Assembly: GCF_016481285.1 (NCBI RefSeq)
Contig: NZ_JAENBP010000001.1
Span: forward strand, 1 to 64,000
DNA length: 64,000 nt
Direction: 5' to 3'
DNA from: Streptococcus zalophi
GTDB taxonomy: Bacteria > Bacillota > Bacilli > Lactobacillales > Streptococcaceae
The notes under the pieces are model-generated. The model did not search any database and was not told the origin of the DNA. It saw nothing but the letters and a program-made list of their open reading frames with translations. Each line of letters opens with the position of its first letter. Within the stretch, counting starts at the first letter, position 1. A program made the position numbers and the translations under genes. Below, one piece after another: positions 55,283-64,000 of this stretch.

Positions 55283-56287
55283 TTAATCAAGTTTTAATTC
55301 TTCCTTGACTTCTTCACCAAGAAGAATGCCTTTAGCACCATCAATAGCGATATGAACTAAATTTTCAATAGCTGTGTGTGTATGAAAGGCTACATGTGGT
55401 GAATAAAGAACTTTAGGATGTTTGAGGAGTCTCAAGAATAGTTCATCTGTCACTTCATCTAAAGACACTTTGCGATTAACAAATGGTCCTTCATGTTCAT
55501 AGGTATCAATAGCAGCTGCACGAATTTGATTATTGTCAAGAGCATCTAAGAGAGCTTTTGTATCAACTAGACTACCACGTGCCGCATTAACCAAAATAAG
55601 ATTTTTCTTGGCATGTTTCAATAAATCAGCATCAAACAAATGATAGTTTTCTTCAGTAGCTGGTGCATGTAGAGAAATAATATCTGATTTCTCAACTAAT
55701 TCTTCAACAGTCGACACATAAGTCAAAATATCTTCTAATGCTTTATTTGGATAAAGATCGTAGCCCATAACAGTGGCTCCAGCCTCTTTAAATAACTTGG
55801 CTGCAAGACGACCAATATTACCTGTTCCAACAATTCCAACTGTTTTATGGCGAATTTCAGTACTAGTGATAGAATTTTGCCAACGAAAATCACCTTCTTG
55901 AACATTTCTATGAATAATATCAAAATCACGCGAAAAATACATAGCGCTGGTAAAAGCAAACTCAGCAATGGCAAATGGAGAATAAACAGGTACTCTAGTA
56001 AAACGAATGCCCAATTCTTTTAATAATTTAAGATTGTACATGTCAAATCCAGCTGAACGAGTTGCAAATACTTTAATACCTGATTCTTTCATCAAATGAT
56101 AAGCTTCTTCAGGGATAGCTTTGACTTGTGAAGCAATTAACCCATCGTAACCTTTTTTAATATAAGACATGGTGTTTTCATCAATTGCTTCTGTATAGAT
56201 ATCCAGTTCAATTTCTGGGTGCATTTTTTGATAGGTTTCTAGTGCAACCTTTTCATCTTCTCTTGCGCTAAATAAAATCAGTTTCAT
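55283..56287 (-). CDS. D-2-hydroxyacid dehydrogenase (D-lactate dehydrogenase-like)
   Basis: The 334-residue protein has the NAD motif VGIVGTGNIGRLAAKLF (about 147-163) and the catalytic triad of the family: Arg in VNAARGSLVDT, Glu in DTYEHEGP and His in YSPHVAFHT. The size and the RSAGFDMYNL stretch point to the D-lactate dehydrogenase subgroup, which reduces pyruvate to D-lactate with NADH. D-hydroxyisocaproate activity is possible. It is monocistronic, between a long AT-rich upstream region and its terminator. Confidence 0.9.
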   Translation of the reverse strand: MKLILFSAREDEKVALETYQKMHPEIELDIYTEAIDENTMSYIKKGYDGLIASQVKAIPEEAYHLMKESGIKVFATRSAGFDMYNLKLLKELGIRFTRVPVYSPFAIAEFAFTSAMYFSRDFDIIHRNVQEGDFRWQNSITSTEIRHKTVGIVGTGNIGRLAAKLFKEAGATVMGYDLYPNKALEDILTYVSTVEELVEKSDIISLHAPATEENYHLFDADLLKHAKKNLILVNAARGSLVDTKALLDALDNNQIRAAAIDTYEHEGPFVNRKVSLDEVTDELFLRLLKHPKVLYSPHVAFHTHTAIENLVHIAIDGAKGILLGEEVKEELKLD

Positions 56288-56695
56288 TTTTTGCCTCCTT
56301 ATGAATTCATTTCTTACTATTAAAATGCTTAATAGTAGTTAACAACCTTGATAACAATAATTAACAATTCTTTTTAATTAGCCAACTAGTAAGACTGTTC
56401 AATGAATTGTTCTATTTTTAGTAATCGTATTAGTTTTTTTAGTATAAAATCGTACTATTACTAATAAGACTATATTTCTAGTTATGATTATATAGATAAT
56501 AATAGGAAAAAACAATCTTTTTTGGACTATTTTATTTTAATAGGACTATAATTTTTAATTATATTTTTTCTTTAAGCTTGATAATACTTGCTTTATTTGC
56601 TACAAAATCTCAAATAAAAAAGAGGAAATAATTTATTTCCTCTTTTTAGACTTTTCCTCAATAAAGATAAACCAACAATTATCTTTTATTAAAAA
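56288..56695. other. AT-rich intergenic region with nested repeats
   Basis: This 408-bp gap holds the upstream region of the D-hydroxyacid dehydrogenase gene and, at its right end, the GH84 terminator. I see no open reading frame worth calling. Between 56418 and 56464 there are nested inverted repeats (TTAGTAAT with ATTACTAA, and inside them TAGTA with TACTA) and a direct repeat AATCGTA at 56423 and 56448. These could be operator sites for the dehydrogenase gene. Confidence 0.5.
56617..56647 (-). terminator. Terminator of the GH84 gene
   Basis: A perfect 14-bp stem (AAAAAGAGGAAATA with its complement) and a T-run lie about 50 bp after the stop. Confidence 0.85.
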
Positions 56696-59600
56696 TTAGT
56701 CGATTTCTCTTTTCTTTTTACCATATCCGTATAAGCTTAGAGCTGATAATAAAGCTAAACCACCTACAACACTTGTCATATTAGAATCGCCTGTTTTTGG
56801 TAATTCTTTTCTTGTGTCTGAAGAAGAACCATAAGACATTTGTTTGCTTTGCTCTTTTGTCATTGCCTGCTCATTAGTGGCACCTTTTTCAGATGATGGC
56901 TCTTTTGTATTTTGAAGGGTTTTATAAACCACTCCATAATCACTAAAATGTTTAGCAACAAAAGCAACAGCTTGTCGAGTTTGTCCTTTTTCATCAATGA
57001 AAGTCGTTGGAGTAAACGCTAGGCTTTCAGCTTTCTCGCTATTTGGTAGATAAATGACTTGAGCAACTTCTTTTCCTGCATCAATTGGTAAAATAACGAG
57101 GCTATCTTTTAGTGGATTAATTTTTTTACCTGAGTCATCAAGTAACTCAATGTCAAATAAATCATAGTCTAATCCTTTAAGCACTTGAGGTGTTTCTTTA
57201 TCCAAGGTTTCTTTATGTGTCACACTAGCACCTGTGATTAGAGAAAGTTCACCTTTTTCAAGCTGGATACGAACACCTGTTTTCAAATCAACAATTTCTT
57301 TTGCTTCTTCTAAGAAGGTCACTTCTTCTAGCTGATGAGTTGTCCCTTTTCCTGTTTCAAAAACAATACTTGGCATATCTTCAACTGTAGGAGCTGTGTC
57401 TGGTACCTTAGTTTCTGGGACAAAGTCTGACTCTGGTAACTCATAATTAGGTGCTGTGTCTGGTACCTTAGTTTCTGGAACAAAGTCTGACTCTGGTAAC
57501 TCATAACTTGGGAAAGTATCTGGAACTTTTTCCTCCAGTTTACCTATAAATTCTGGTAACTCTTCCGCAAAGACACCCTTGCCATTTTTAACAATACGAT
57601 CATTAGTAATGTCATCATAGTAAGTCTTCACTTCATAAATTTCAACAGGATGGTTGTCCCATGATAATTCTAAATCAAGCAGATGTTTAACACTACTTGG
57701 AAGTATCACTTTGCTAAAGCTTGACTGAAGATTATCTAGACTTATCCAGCGACTAGCAACATTTCGATCATAATTTTCACTATTTTCAGCAACTCTAGCA
57801 CGTACTCTTATTGGTGCTTGAGAAGTAGCTGTTGACAAAATAGTGATATGGTTGTGATTTGTATTTTCAGAAAGATGATAGGTTAACTTACCTGCTTCGT
57901 TATCTAACTGATAGGTCGTCAAAATTTTGCCATCAACAATGTGATTAGCTAGTGACTCTCTCGTTTCAATATTATTTGTTTCAACCGTTGGATCATTAAC
58001 TGTCTTAACAAATTCACCATCATTTATCACAAGTTCAGTAAATGCCATGAAACGTTGTAGATAATCAGCTGTGAAAAGAATTCTCAAATAATTAGCTGCC
58101 ACAGGTGATGTAAGAGTTCCTTCGATAAAACGATTGCCAGGATTTTCTGAATCATGTGTCCAGCCATCATCAAGTGAACTATCACGGGTAGGATTTGTGA
58201 CACCATCTCCAACTGTTACCACATCAATCCAGTTAGTCCCGTCTGTGCTAACTTGAATTTTACCATCACGCAAGTAGTTTTGAGTACCATCTTGGATGTA
58301 GCCTCTTATCTTCTTGATGTTTCTTGTTGTTCCAAGTTTGATAACAACCTCACCGTCACGTCTTTGGAAATCGCTGAATTCCACGTGGCGATTAAACTTA
58401 CCATCAAAAAGATCTGATAGATTATTGATATTACGAACATCATTTGCCCCATAATAGCTATTAATTCCCATTGTGGTAGATTCTAAGCTGTTAGGTAGAA
58501 CTTCAACTGTTTCTAAAATCAAGTGGTAATCTTCAAGTGATTGTGTCTCATTTGTTTGGTTGACGAGACGAAGGTATCTAACTAAATTGTGATTTGCAAT
58601 TTGATCTTTAGTAAACCACTCAACATTGTTTGGTGAATAAAGGAGACTTAACGGCGTATTAATCGTTTCACCACCAGATGTTTCTAAGGCAAGGTCTTGC
58701 AATTCATGAAGACGTTCTAAACGTAAACCAACATAGTCACCAGAAGCTAGTTGATGTGCTCCTTCAAGAATCAGTTTATATTGGTTGTCTTCTACATAAG
58801 TCTTGCTATTTTTTAATGACTCAACATTGGTATCAGTATAGTCAAGAGTTCCTGAATGACTTTCTAGCATAAATTGTGAAATACGCCACCACTTATCCAT
58901 AGCCTGATGATTAGTAATGCGAATAGCTTTCGCAACAATACCAGTGTTTATTTCAATTTTTCTCTCACCATTGACATCTCTTAGTTTATGCCATGTCACA
59001 AGATCATCAGAGTACTCAATCACTCCTCTAGCAATTTTGTCACCTTGCCCTTGAGTAATTGTCACTTTGGTGATTTCTGTTGGATTTTCAACACTTACTT
59101 GGACCCAAGCGCCTTGAGGTGTATTATTTTGATTATTAGCATTGGCTAACATTGCTTCGGTATTAGGATCATTATCTAAAATATTATTTTGGTTTCTTCC
59201 AAGTTTATAGATAAGATTGTTGCTGTGGGTTACTGTTAATTCTAAATCACTATTATTTTTATTAGCTTCTAATGGACGATTAACAGCAATCTCGCGAACA
59301 CCTAACCATGTATTACCTTTAGCGGCAGTGGCGATTAAGCGTACTGCTTTTGCAGTGATGTCTAGACCTTCCAATTGGATAAGGGCTTCATTACCAACAA
59401 GTCCTTCTTTTTCAATTTGAACCCATTCATCTGCTTCATTAAGATACTCTACTTTAGCTTGACTAAAGGTATCACGCAGATTTTCTTTTGTTCCCATCGC
59501 AAAGATAAGAGAATTGATTGCTTGGGCTTTACTAAATTCAAGACCGACATAATCACCAACAGCAATACTATTTGGTGTTGTGCTAAGAATTTTAGTAGAT

Positions 59601-62008
59601 AAATCACCATCTAAAATACTATTGAGGTCACCACTTGCAATCGCACGATTTGTCATAAATGATTGTTGCACTTGACTAGGATCTAATGAATTTTCAACTT
59701 CTTTTGATAATTCATCTAAAAGTGTCAAAATAAATGGTCTAATATGTTGAACACCTAGTTCTGCATTTTGATAACCACTAACATACCAGAAACGATGGGT
59801 TTTTGAAGTGTTATAAAAATCTAAACCTGACTTATAATTTTCCCAAAGTTGAGTTGTATTGTCTGTTTTAATGTATTGGGTAGCTGTCAGCAATTTATCT
59901 AAGGCATTCATTTGATCGATAGTATTATCTAACCAGTAGATAATCTGATCTTTCATACGACTATAGCCATTAGCTTTATATGTTTCAGCTGCAGTCTTTA
60001 GCTTAGTGAACTCTTGGCGCAATTCTTCTCTTTCTGCTGAAATATCTTCGCCAGCTTTTAATTTGGTAATGAAACGTGTGAGTTTTGGTGCTAGTTCAAT
60101 AGACTCTTCTAGTTTAACAACACGAGTATCCATATTTTGGTTAATCATGTGTTTTCCTAATTCTCTAAAGGCATTAGCTGTTTCTGATTCTTTAAAGGTG
60201 CCATTTTCAGCAAAATTAAAGGCCATGTCATTAACGCTTTTAGCTTGTGCAACTGACTTCCAGATTTTCCATGTGTATTCTGCTGCTGAGAATAATGCAA
60301 TCTTAGAAGGTTCTGATTGTTGCATTGGGTTTAACATAATCCCAGCAATAAGACTTGGATCAACATTAGGTTGTAAGAATTGCTCACCGCCACCTAAAAT
60401 GAGATGTTGTTTAGAGTTATCCGTTGTTGGCCAGTTAATCCAGAGTTGAACAGGGCGATAAGTGGCACCGTTTGCTGATAGATTTGTTTTTAAGTTATTA
60501 AGGAACTGGTTGGTTACTTGGCCCCAGATACGTCCACCAGTCAAGGTTAACGATGATGTTTCTGGTAAACCATTATTTAAAGAACGTAGCTCTGCTTCTG
60601 TTCCGTTACCCCAATATTCATGAGGAACAAAAATCATTTCTTTTCTTAATCCAGCATAATCAGCTTGTTTTTCTGTTAACCACTGGGTTAAATCAGCCAT
60701 TAATTTGTTATAACTTGCTGCACCACCAACTGGAGTGGCTGCATCATCAGCTAGGATACCAAATTCTCTGACACCAACGTTTAATAGTTGTGTGAATTTA
60801 GCTTTGATAATCTTTAAATCATCTTCGTAAAAACGATAATTGCCTTGTCCATCTTTATCAAAACGAACAGGGTTTGACATGAATGGATGAATAGTCCAGA
60901 CATAACGTGTTTTTGATTGGTTCCCAACACGCGCTAACATCTTGATTTCTTCTAGCTTATCATCTGGATAGAGTTCTCTCCACTTGCTATTATGATAAGG
61001 ATCGTCTTTTGGCGCAAAAACGTATTGCGTCATTTTAAGGTCGCCACCATAGCGCATCAATTCTGCTCTATCTTCATTTGACCATGGATTACCATAATAG
61101 CCTTCAATGAAACTACGATTTTTAATATCAGCATAATCTTCAACAACGAGTTCACGAAGCACAGGCACATCACTATCTTTTAGCATATGTTTCAAACTGG
61201 TTAAACCATAAAACACAGCATCTGTATCTTTACCAAGAACTGAAATGGCATTGTCTTTAATCACAATGGAGTAAGCATCAATTTTATCAAACAAAGCGGC
61301 ATCAATTTGTGACGATGCTTGGTGTTGACTTGCTAAAGTGTCTTTTCCTCGAATACCCAATAAGATATTTGGTGTTGTTGTCTCTAGTGTACTTGATGTC
61401 GTATAAGAAATCTGGTTGGCTTGAAGAATTTCTTTTGCACGATTACTGGTGTAGATGTCAACATCTTGACCAACCACCAAATGAACACCTTGATCAAGAC
61501 GTAAAACGCCATCACCGTATGTTATTTTTTGAGGTGTAGGGTAAATTACATACTCTTTTTCAAGATAGGCTTGATCAGTAACCGCTGCATCAACCTCTTC
61601 TTTAGAGAAATCTGGTGTTGCTGTGTATTGATTTTCTAAGGCTACTGTACCATCAGCAGCTACTTCGACATCGGTTGCTTTAGCTTCTTCTAAAGCATCA
61701 TTATCTGTAGAGGCTGTTGGTATAATCGGTGCTTCAACAGCATTTTCTTCATTTAGCTCAACATTAGTTGTTACTTCTACTTGGCTATTTTCTGATTTAG
61801 CAATAGTTTCAGTCTCAGAACTTATTGCTTGATCAGCTGTCACATCAGTAGTCGTTACTACTGTTTCTTGATTCACTTCTGCTAAAACGGTAACTGGTGA
61901 TATACCAAAAAATAACATCCCAACAACAACTGAGCCAACCCCGATAGATGTTTTACGAATGGAATAATGATATTTTTTCTCACCCTTGTTTTGTTTGTGA
62001 TACGCCAT
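56696..62008 (-). CDS. Wall-anchored GH84 beta-N-acetylglucosaminidase
   Basis: The 1770-residue surface enzyme has a YSIRK signal peptide (YSIRKTSIGVGSVVVG, about 15-30). The GH84 N-domain (about 150-285) precedes the catalytic barrel (about 290-590) with EGYYGNPWSNEDR and the catalytic pair in GILADDAATP (Asp-Asp near 421-422). Several discoidin/CBM32-like domains follow to about 1370. Two 20-residue wall-region repeats and a conserved module (about 1545-1692) come next, then LPKTG (1736-1740), a helix and the tail KKKREID for sortase. Relatives are often labelled hyaluronidase, but the group A GH84 enzyme Spy1600 was shown to be a beta-N-acetylglucosaminidase. GGGAGG precedes the ATG. It is likely single-gene, possibly under catabolite control. 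Confidence 0.95.
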   Translation of the reverse strand: MAYHKQNKGEKKYHYSIRKTSIGVGSVVVGMLFFGISPVTVLAEVNQETVVTTTDVTADQAISSETETIAKSENSQVEVTTNVELNEENAVEAPIIPTASTDNDALEEAKATDVEVAADGTVALENQYTATPDFSKEEVDAAVTDQAYLEKEYVIYPTPQKITYGDGVLRLDQGVHLVVGQDVDIYTSNRAKEILQANQISYTTSSTLETTTPNILLGIRGKDTLASQHQASSQIDAALFDKIDAYSIVIKDNAISVLGKDTDAVFYGLTSLKHMLKDSDVPVLRELVVEDYADIKNRSFIEGYYGNPWSNEDRAELMRYGGDLKMTQYVFAPKDDPYHNSKWRELYPDDKLEEIKMLARVGNQSKTRYVWTIHPFMSNPVRFDKDGQGNYRFYEDDLKIIKAKFTQLLNVGVREFGILADDAATPVGGAASYNKLMADLTQWLTEKQADYAGLRKEMIFVPHEYWGNGTEAELRSLNNGLPETSSLTLTGGRIWGQVTNQFLNNLKTNLSANGATYRPVQLWINWPTTDNSKQHLILGGGEQFLQPNVDPSLIAGIMLNPMQQSEPSKIALFSAAEYTWKIWKSVAQAKSVNDMAFNFAENGTFKESETANAFRELGKHMINQNMDTRVVKLEESIELAPKLTRFITKLKAGEDISAEREELRQEFTKLKTAAETYKANGYSRMKDQIIYWLDNTIDQMNALDKLLTATQYIKTDNTTQLWENYKSGLDFYNTSKTHRFWYVSGYQNAELGVQHIRPFILTLLDELSKEVENSLDPSQVQQSFMTNRAIASGDLNSILDGDLSTKILSTTPNSIAVGDYVGLEFSKAQAINSLIFAMGTKENLRDTFSQAKVEYLNEADEWVQIEKEGLVGNEALIQLEGLDITAKAVRLIATAAKGNTWLGVREIAVNRPLEANKNNSDLELTVTHSNNLIYKLGRNQNNILDNDPNTEAMLANANNQNNTPQGAWVQVSVENPTEITKVTITQGQGDKIARGVIEYSDDLVTWHKLRDVNGERKIEINTGIVAKAIRITNHQAMDKWWRISQFMLESHSGTLDYTDTNVESLKNSKTYVEDNQYKLILEGAHQLASGDYVGLRLERLHELQDLALETSGGETINTPLSLLYSPNNVEWFTKDQIANHNLVRYLRLVNQTNETQSLEDYHLILETVEVLPNSLESTTMGINSYYGANDVRNINNLSDLFDGKFNRHVEFSDFQRRDGEVVIKLGTTRNIKKIRGYIQDGTQNYLRDGKIQVSTDGTNWIDVVTVGDGVTNPTRDSSLDDGWTHDSENPGNRFIEGTLTSPVAANYLRILFTADYLQRFMAFTELVINDGEFVKTVNDPTVETNNIETRESLANHIVDGKILTTYQLDNEAGKLTYHLSENTNHNHITILSTATSQAPIRVRARVAENSENYDRNVASRWISLDNLQSSFSKVILPSSVKHLLDLELSWDNHPVEIYEVKTYYDDITNDRIVKNGKGVFAEELPEFIGKLEEKVPDTFPSYELPESDFVPETKVPDTAPNYELPESDFVPETKVPDTAPTVEDMPSIVFETGKGTTHQLEEVTFLEEAKEIVDLKTGVRIQLEKGELSLITGASVTHKETLDKETPQVLKGLDYDLFDIELLDDSGKKINPLKDSLVILPIDAGKEVAQVIYLPNSEKAESLAFTPTTFIDEKGQTRQAVAFVAKHFSDYGVVYKTLQNTKEPSSEKGATNEQAMTKEQSKQMSYGSSSDTRKELPKTGDSNMTSVVGGLALLSALSLYGYGKKKREID
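57392..57511 (-). repeat. Two 60-bp tandem repeats in the GH84 gene
   Basis: Two almost identical 60-bp units encode ESDFVPETKVPDTAPxYELP-type segments, with a third degenerate partial copy upstream in the protein. They are Pro/Glu-rich wall-spanning repeats and a likely site of copy-number change. Confidence 0.85.
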
Positions 62009-62068
62009 AACTACCTCCCTTAAATATTATTGGCAATCTTTTTTTACTAGGCAATAAAACAATAATCA

Positions 62069-62084
62069 CTGTAAGCGTTTTATC
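62069..62084. promoter_or_regulatory. Possible degenerate cre upstream of the GH84 gene
   Basis: CTGTAAGCGTTTTATC keeps the cre half-site TGTAAGCG and central core but misses the closing CA, matching about 12 of 14 core positions. It lies about 60 bp before the start. No convincing -35/-10 pair is visible nearby. Confidence 0.45.
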
Positions 62085-62236
62085 ATTGTTATATTAACAT
62101 ATTATTTCTTTTTTTTCCATACTTATTATCAAATTTTGTTCTTTTTTTACTACTTTCTGTTTTGATGATGTTTAACAATGATAATGGTTATTAAAACGGC
62201 TTTAGAAACTAACAAAAAAGAGAGTGGTAAATCAAC

Positions 62237-62268
62237 AAAAAAGCTTTTCACGTCGGAAAAGCTTTTTT
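62237..62268 (-). terminator. xpt-pbuX terminator
   Basis: A perfect 13-bp stem (AAAAAAGCTTTTC with its complement, loop ACGTCG) lies 15 bp after the pbuX stop. Confidence 0.9.
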
Positions 62269-62282
62269 AGACGAAGATAGTA

Positions 62283-63551
62283 TTATTTTGACTGTTTGCC
62301 ATTTAAGATAAGATTTAAAACGACTGCAAAAAGTGTGACGATAACAATCCCATTGGTTAAAAACATTTGAAGTGTATTGGGTAAGCTATGGAAGATATTC
62401 GTGCCGTTAAAGCCAACTCCTGCTGCAATTGAAACAGCTGCAATAATAAAATTATTCTCATTAGATTTAAAATCAACGCTATTTAGCATCTGCATTCCTT
62501 GTAGGGCAACCATACCAAATAAAACTAGCATAGCACCACCAAGAACGGGACTAGGAATCATTTGTGCCATCGCACCAAACTTGGGAACAAGACCTAAAAT
62601 GACTAGAAAGAGAGCTGTATAATAGATAGGACGTCTTGTTTTAATACCTGATAATTGCACTAAACCAACATTTTGTGAAAAACCAGTATAAGGGAAAGTA
62701 TTGAAGATACCACCAAGTAAAACAGCAAAGCCTTCAGAGCGGTAACCATTTCTTAAACGTTGACTGTCAAGTTTATCATCTGTTAAATCAGAAAGGGCTA
62801 GGTAAACACCTGTTGATTCAACCATTGAAACCGTGGCAATAATACACATCATAATGATTGAGGTGATTTCAAACTGAGGTGCCCCAAAGTAAAAGGGTTG
62901 TGGCACATGTAATAATGGTGCCTGTCCTACTACAGAAGCATCAACAATTCCCATAAAAGCTGCTATGATGGTACCACCAATTAATCCGATTAAAATAGAG
63001 ATGGATTTAATAAATCCTTTTGCAAAGGTATTTATCACTAAAATAATAGCAATTGTTACTAAAGCCAAAATCATTGATTGAGCAGTTGGTTGAGAAGAAT
63101 TATCACCCATGTTACCCATGGCAACTGGAATTAAAGTCAAACCAATCGTTGTTATGACAGAGCCAGTGACAATTGGTGGAAAGAAGTTAGCAATTTTTGA
63201 GAAAATACCTGCTACAAGAATGACATAAATCCCTGAAACAATGAGGGCTCCAAACATGTAGCCCGTTCCTTGTTTTGCACCGATAATTGATAGTGGGGCA
63301 ACGGATTGAAAAGCACAGCCCAAAACGACCGGTAGACCCACACCGAACTGTTTTCTTAACTGCAATTGTAAAAAGGTTGCAACTCCACACATAAAGATGT
63401 CTGTTGAGATGAGATAAGTCAGTTGCTCAGAAGAATAGCCAAGTGCACTAGCAATCATGATCGGTACTAAAATAGAACCTGCATACATGGCTAAGAGATG
63501 TTGCAAACCTAAAATAGCTGCTTGTGAGTGTTTTTGTTCGTTTAATTCCAT
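62283..63551 (-). CDS. pbuX: Xanthine permease
   Basis: The 422-residue nucleobase:cation symporter (NCS2 family) has about 12-14 helices. The QHLLAMYAGSILVPIMI start, SIIGAKQGTGYMFGALIVSG and the NCS2 signature region NTFPYTGFSQNVGLVQLSGI are present. It imports xanthine for Xpt. I use ATG 63551 (MELNEQKHSQ) because it lies one base after the xpt stop and its ribosome-binding site GGGGAGG is inside the last xpt codons. The longer in-frame version would run into xpt. Confidence 0.95.
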   Translation of the reverse strand: MELNEQKHSQAAILGLQHLLAMYAGSILVPIMIASALGYSSEQLTYLISTDIFMCGVATFLQLQLRKQFGVGLPVVLGCAFQSVAPLSIIGAKQGTGYMFGALIVSGIYVILVAGIFSKIANFFPPIVTGSVITTIGLTLIPVAMGNMGDNSSQPTAQSMILALVTIAIILVINTFAKGFIKSISILIGLIGGTIIAAFMGIVDASVVGQAPLLHVPQPFYFGAPQFEITSIIMMCIIATVSMVESTGVYLALSDLTDDKLDSQRLRNGYRSEGFAVLLGGIFNTFPYTGFSQNVGLVQLSGIKTRRPIYYTALFLVILGLVPKFGAMAQMIPSPVLGGAMLVLFGMVALQGMQMLNSVDFKSNENNFIIAAVSIAAGVGFNGTNIFHSLPNTLQMFLTNGIVIVTLFAVVLNLILNGKQSK

Positions 63552-63552
63552 C

Positions 63553-64000
63553 TTAAATATCTGCCTCCCCAAAAATAACCTTACCATTTTCAAAAGCTTT
63601 GATGCGAGCTAAAGACGTCACTGGAACTCCCAAATTTTCTAGTAAAGAACGACCGTCTTGGAAAGATTTTTCAATGACTATCCCAACACCTGCTACTTTT
63701 GCCCCTGTTTGCCCAATAATATCAAGTAAACCTTTTGCAGCTTGACCATGGGCTAAGAAGTCATCAACAACTAAAACAACGTCATCAGCATTCAAAAACT
63801 TACTAGCTATTGACACTGTGCTTTTAACTTGTTTGGTGAATGAGAAAACTTCAGCTGTTAAAACACCTTCATTCATAGTAATATTCTTAGCTTTTTTAGC
63901 AAAAATCATTGGAACATTAAGTGCTTGAGCGGTGTAAATAGCTGGTACAATACCTGAGGCCTCAATGGTCACTACTTTTGTAATACCATAAGTCTCATAA
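63553..64000 (-). CDS. xpt: Xanthine phosphoribosyltransferase, 5' end outside window
   Basis: The C-terminal 149 residues are present and the reading frame is open to the right edge ([16 protein letters not shown]). The PRPP-binding loop [17 protein letters not shown] is intact. It converts xanthine and PRPP to XMP in purine salvage, working with PbuX, to which it is coupled with a one-base gap. The GTG at 63972 is internal, not a start. Any purine riboswitch would lie beyond the window. Confidence 0.95.
   Translation of the reverse strand, partial: YETYGITKVVTIEASGIVPAIYTAQALNVPMIFAKKAKNITMNEGVLTAEVFSFTKQVKSTVSIASKFLNADDVVLVVDDFLAHGQAAKGLLDIIGQTGAKVAGVGIVIEKSFQDGRSLLENLGVPVTSLARIKAFENGKVIFGEADI

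Noticed and set aside
57392-57511. CRISPR-like short repeats
   Set aside because: The repeats are in frame inside a coding sequence, are contiguous without spacers and encode a Pro/Glu-rich linker.
60006-60449. 147-codon plus-strand open frame
   Set aside because: It is antisense to the GH84 catalytic region, has no ribosome-binding site and its translation is a low-complexity shadow of the real gene.
56696-62008. Calling this protein a hyaluronidase
   Set aside because: GH84 surface proteins are often so named, but the catalytic motifs are those of beta-N-acetylglucosaminidases and no hyaluronate lyase domain is present.
1-64000. Mobile elements, tRNA or rRNA genes
   Set aside because: I found no transposase, integrase, phage gene, terminal repeats or RNA gene signature; gene order looks like core streptococcal chromosome.

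Overview
This window is a low-GC chromosomal segment from a pyogenic-group Streptococcus. The evidence is a complete group A carbohydrate-type rhamnan cluster (gacA to gacL order), YSIRK/LPXTG surface proteins, GBS Bsp-like repeat cell-wall hydrolases, PerR/PmtA, and the order cmk-infC-rpmI-rplT beside pepT and a single-cluster ferredoxin. I cannot name the species. There is no rRNA, tRNA, insertion sequence, phage gene or CRISPR array. Almost everything is on the minus strand; the exceptions are pyrD, glnPQ, cstR and the ferredoxin gene.

Layout. 1-4834: 5' part of a very large wall-anchored sialidase that runs off the left edge, with a consensus cre site at its promoter. 5023-10176: peptidoglycan and recombination operon pbp2b-recR-ddl-murF. 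10284-12996: formate/nitrite channel, gpmA, pyrD. 13036-15728: PerR and its target metal-efflux ATPase PmtA, with two Per boxes and a coupled 61-residue membrane protein. 15906-21412: NUDIX hydrolase, uvrB and a two-gene glutamine/amino-acid ABC importer. 21460-24414: obg, two small genes and an alpha/beta hydrolase. 24515-27188: persulfide-stress operon (two small rhodaneses around a CoA-disulfide/persulfide reductase) divergent from its CstR-type repressor. 27234-33652: lepA, rplT-rpmI-infC with a structured leader, cmk, a LysM membrane protein, ferredoxin, EbsA-like protein, pepT. 33792-38485: two secreted murein hydrolases (amidase_3 and CHAP) with six and four GBS Bsp-like repeats. 38677-52560: rhamnan cluster. 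52639-56287: glycerate kinase, DUF2254 membrane protein, D-2-hydroxyacid dehydrogenase. 56696-62008: wall-anchored GH84 beta-N-acetylglucosaminidase. 62283-64000: pbuX and the 3' part of xpt.

How the parts fit. The window is dominated by cell-envelope biology: peptidoglycan precursor ligases and PBP2b, a rhamnan wall polysaccharide with a side-chain module (gacH-L), two modular murein hydrolases beside it, and two giant surface glycosidases that can strip sialic acid and GlcNAc from host glycans. The two glycosidases share a homologous C-terminal wall-proximal module although they lie about 52 kb apart. The sialidase promoter, and probably the GH84 upstream region, carries catabolite-repression signals, which fits a glycan-scavenging role.

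I do not see a clearly unprecedented system. The items most worth testing are the shared glycosidase module, the short LtaS-like protein at the gacH position, the apparently leaderless ferredoxin gene, the probable AUA start of infC with its attenuator leader, and the 61-residue protein coupled to PmtA.
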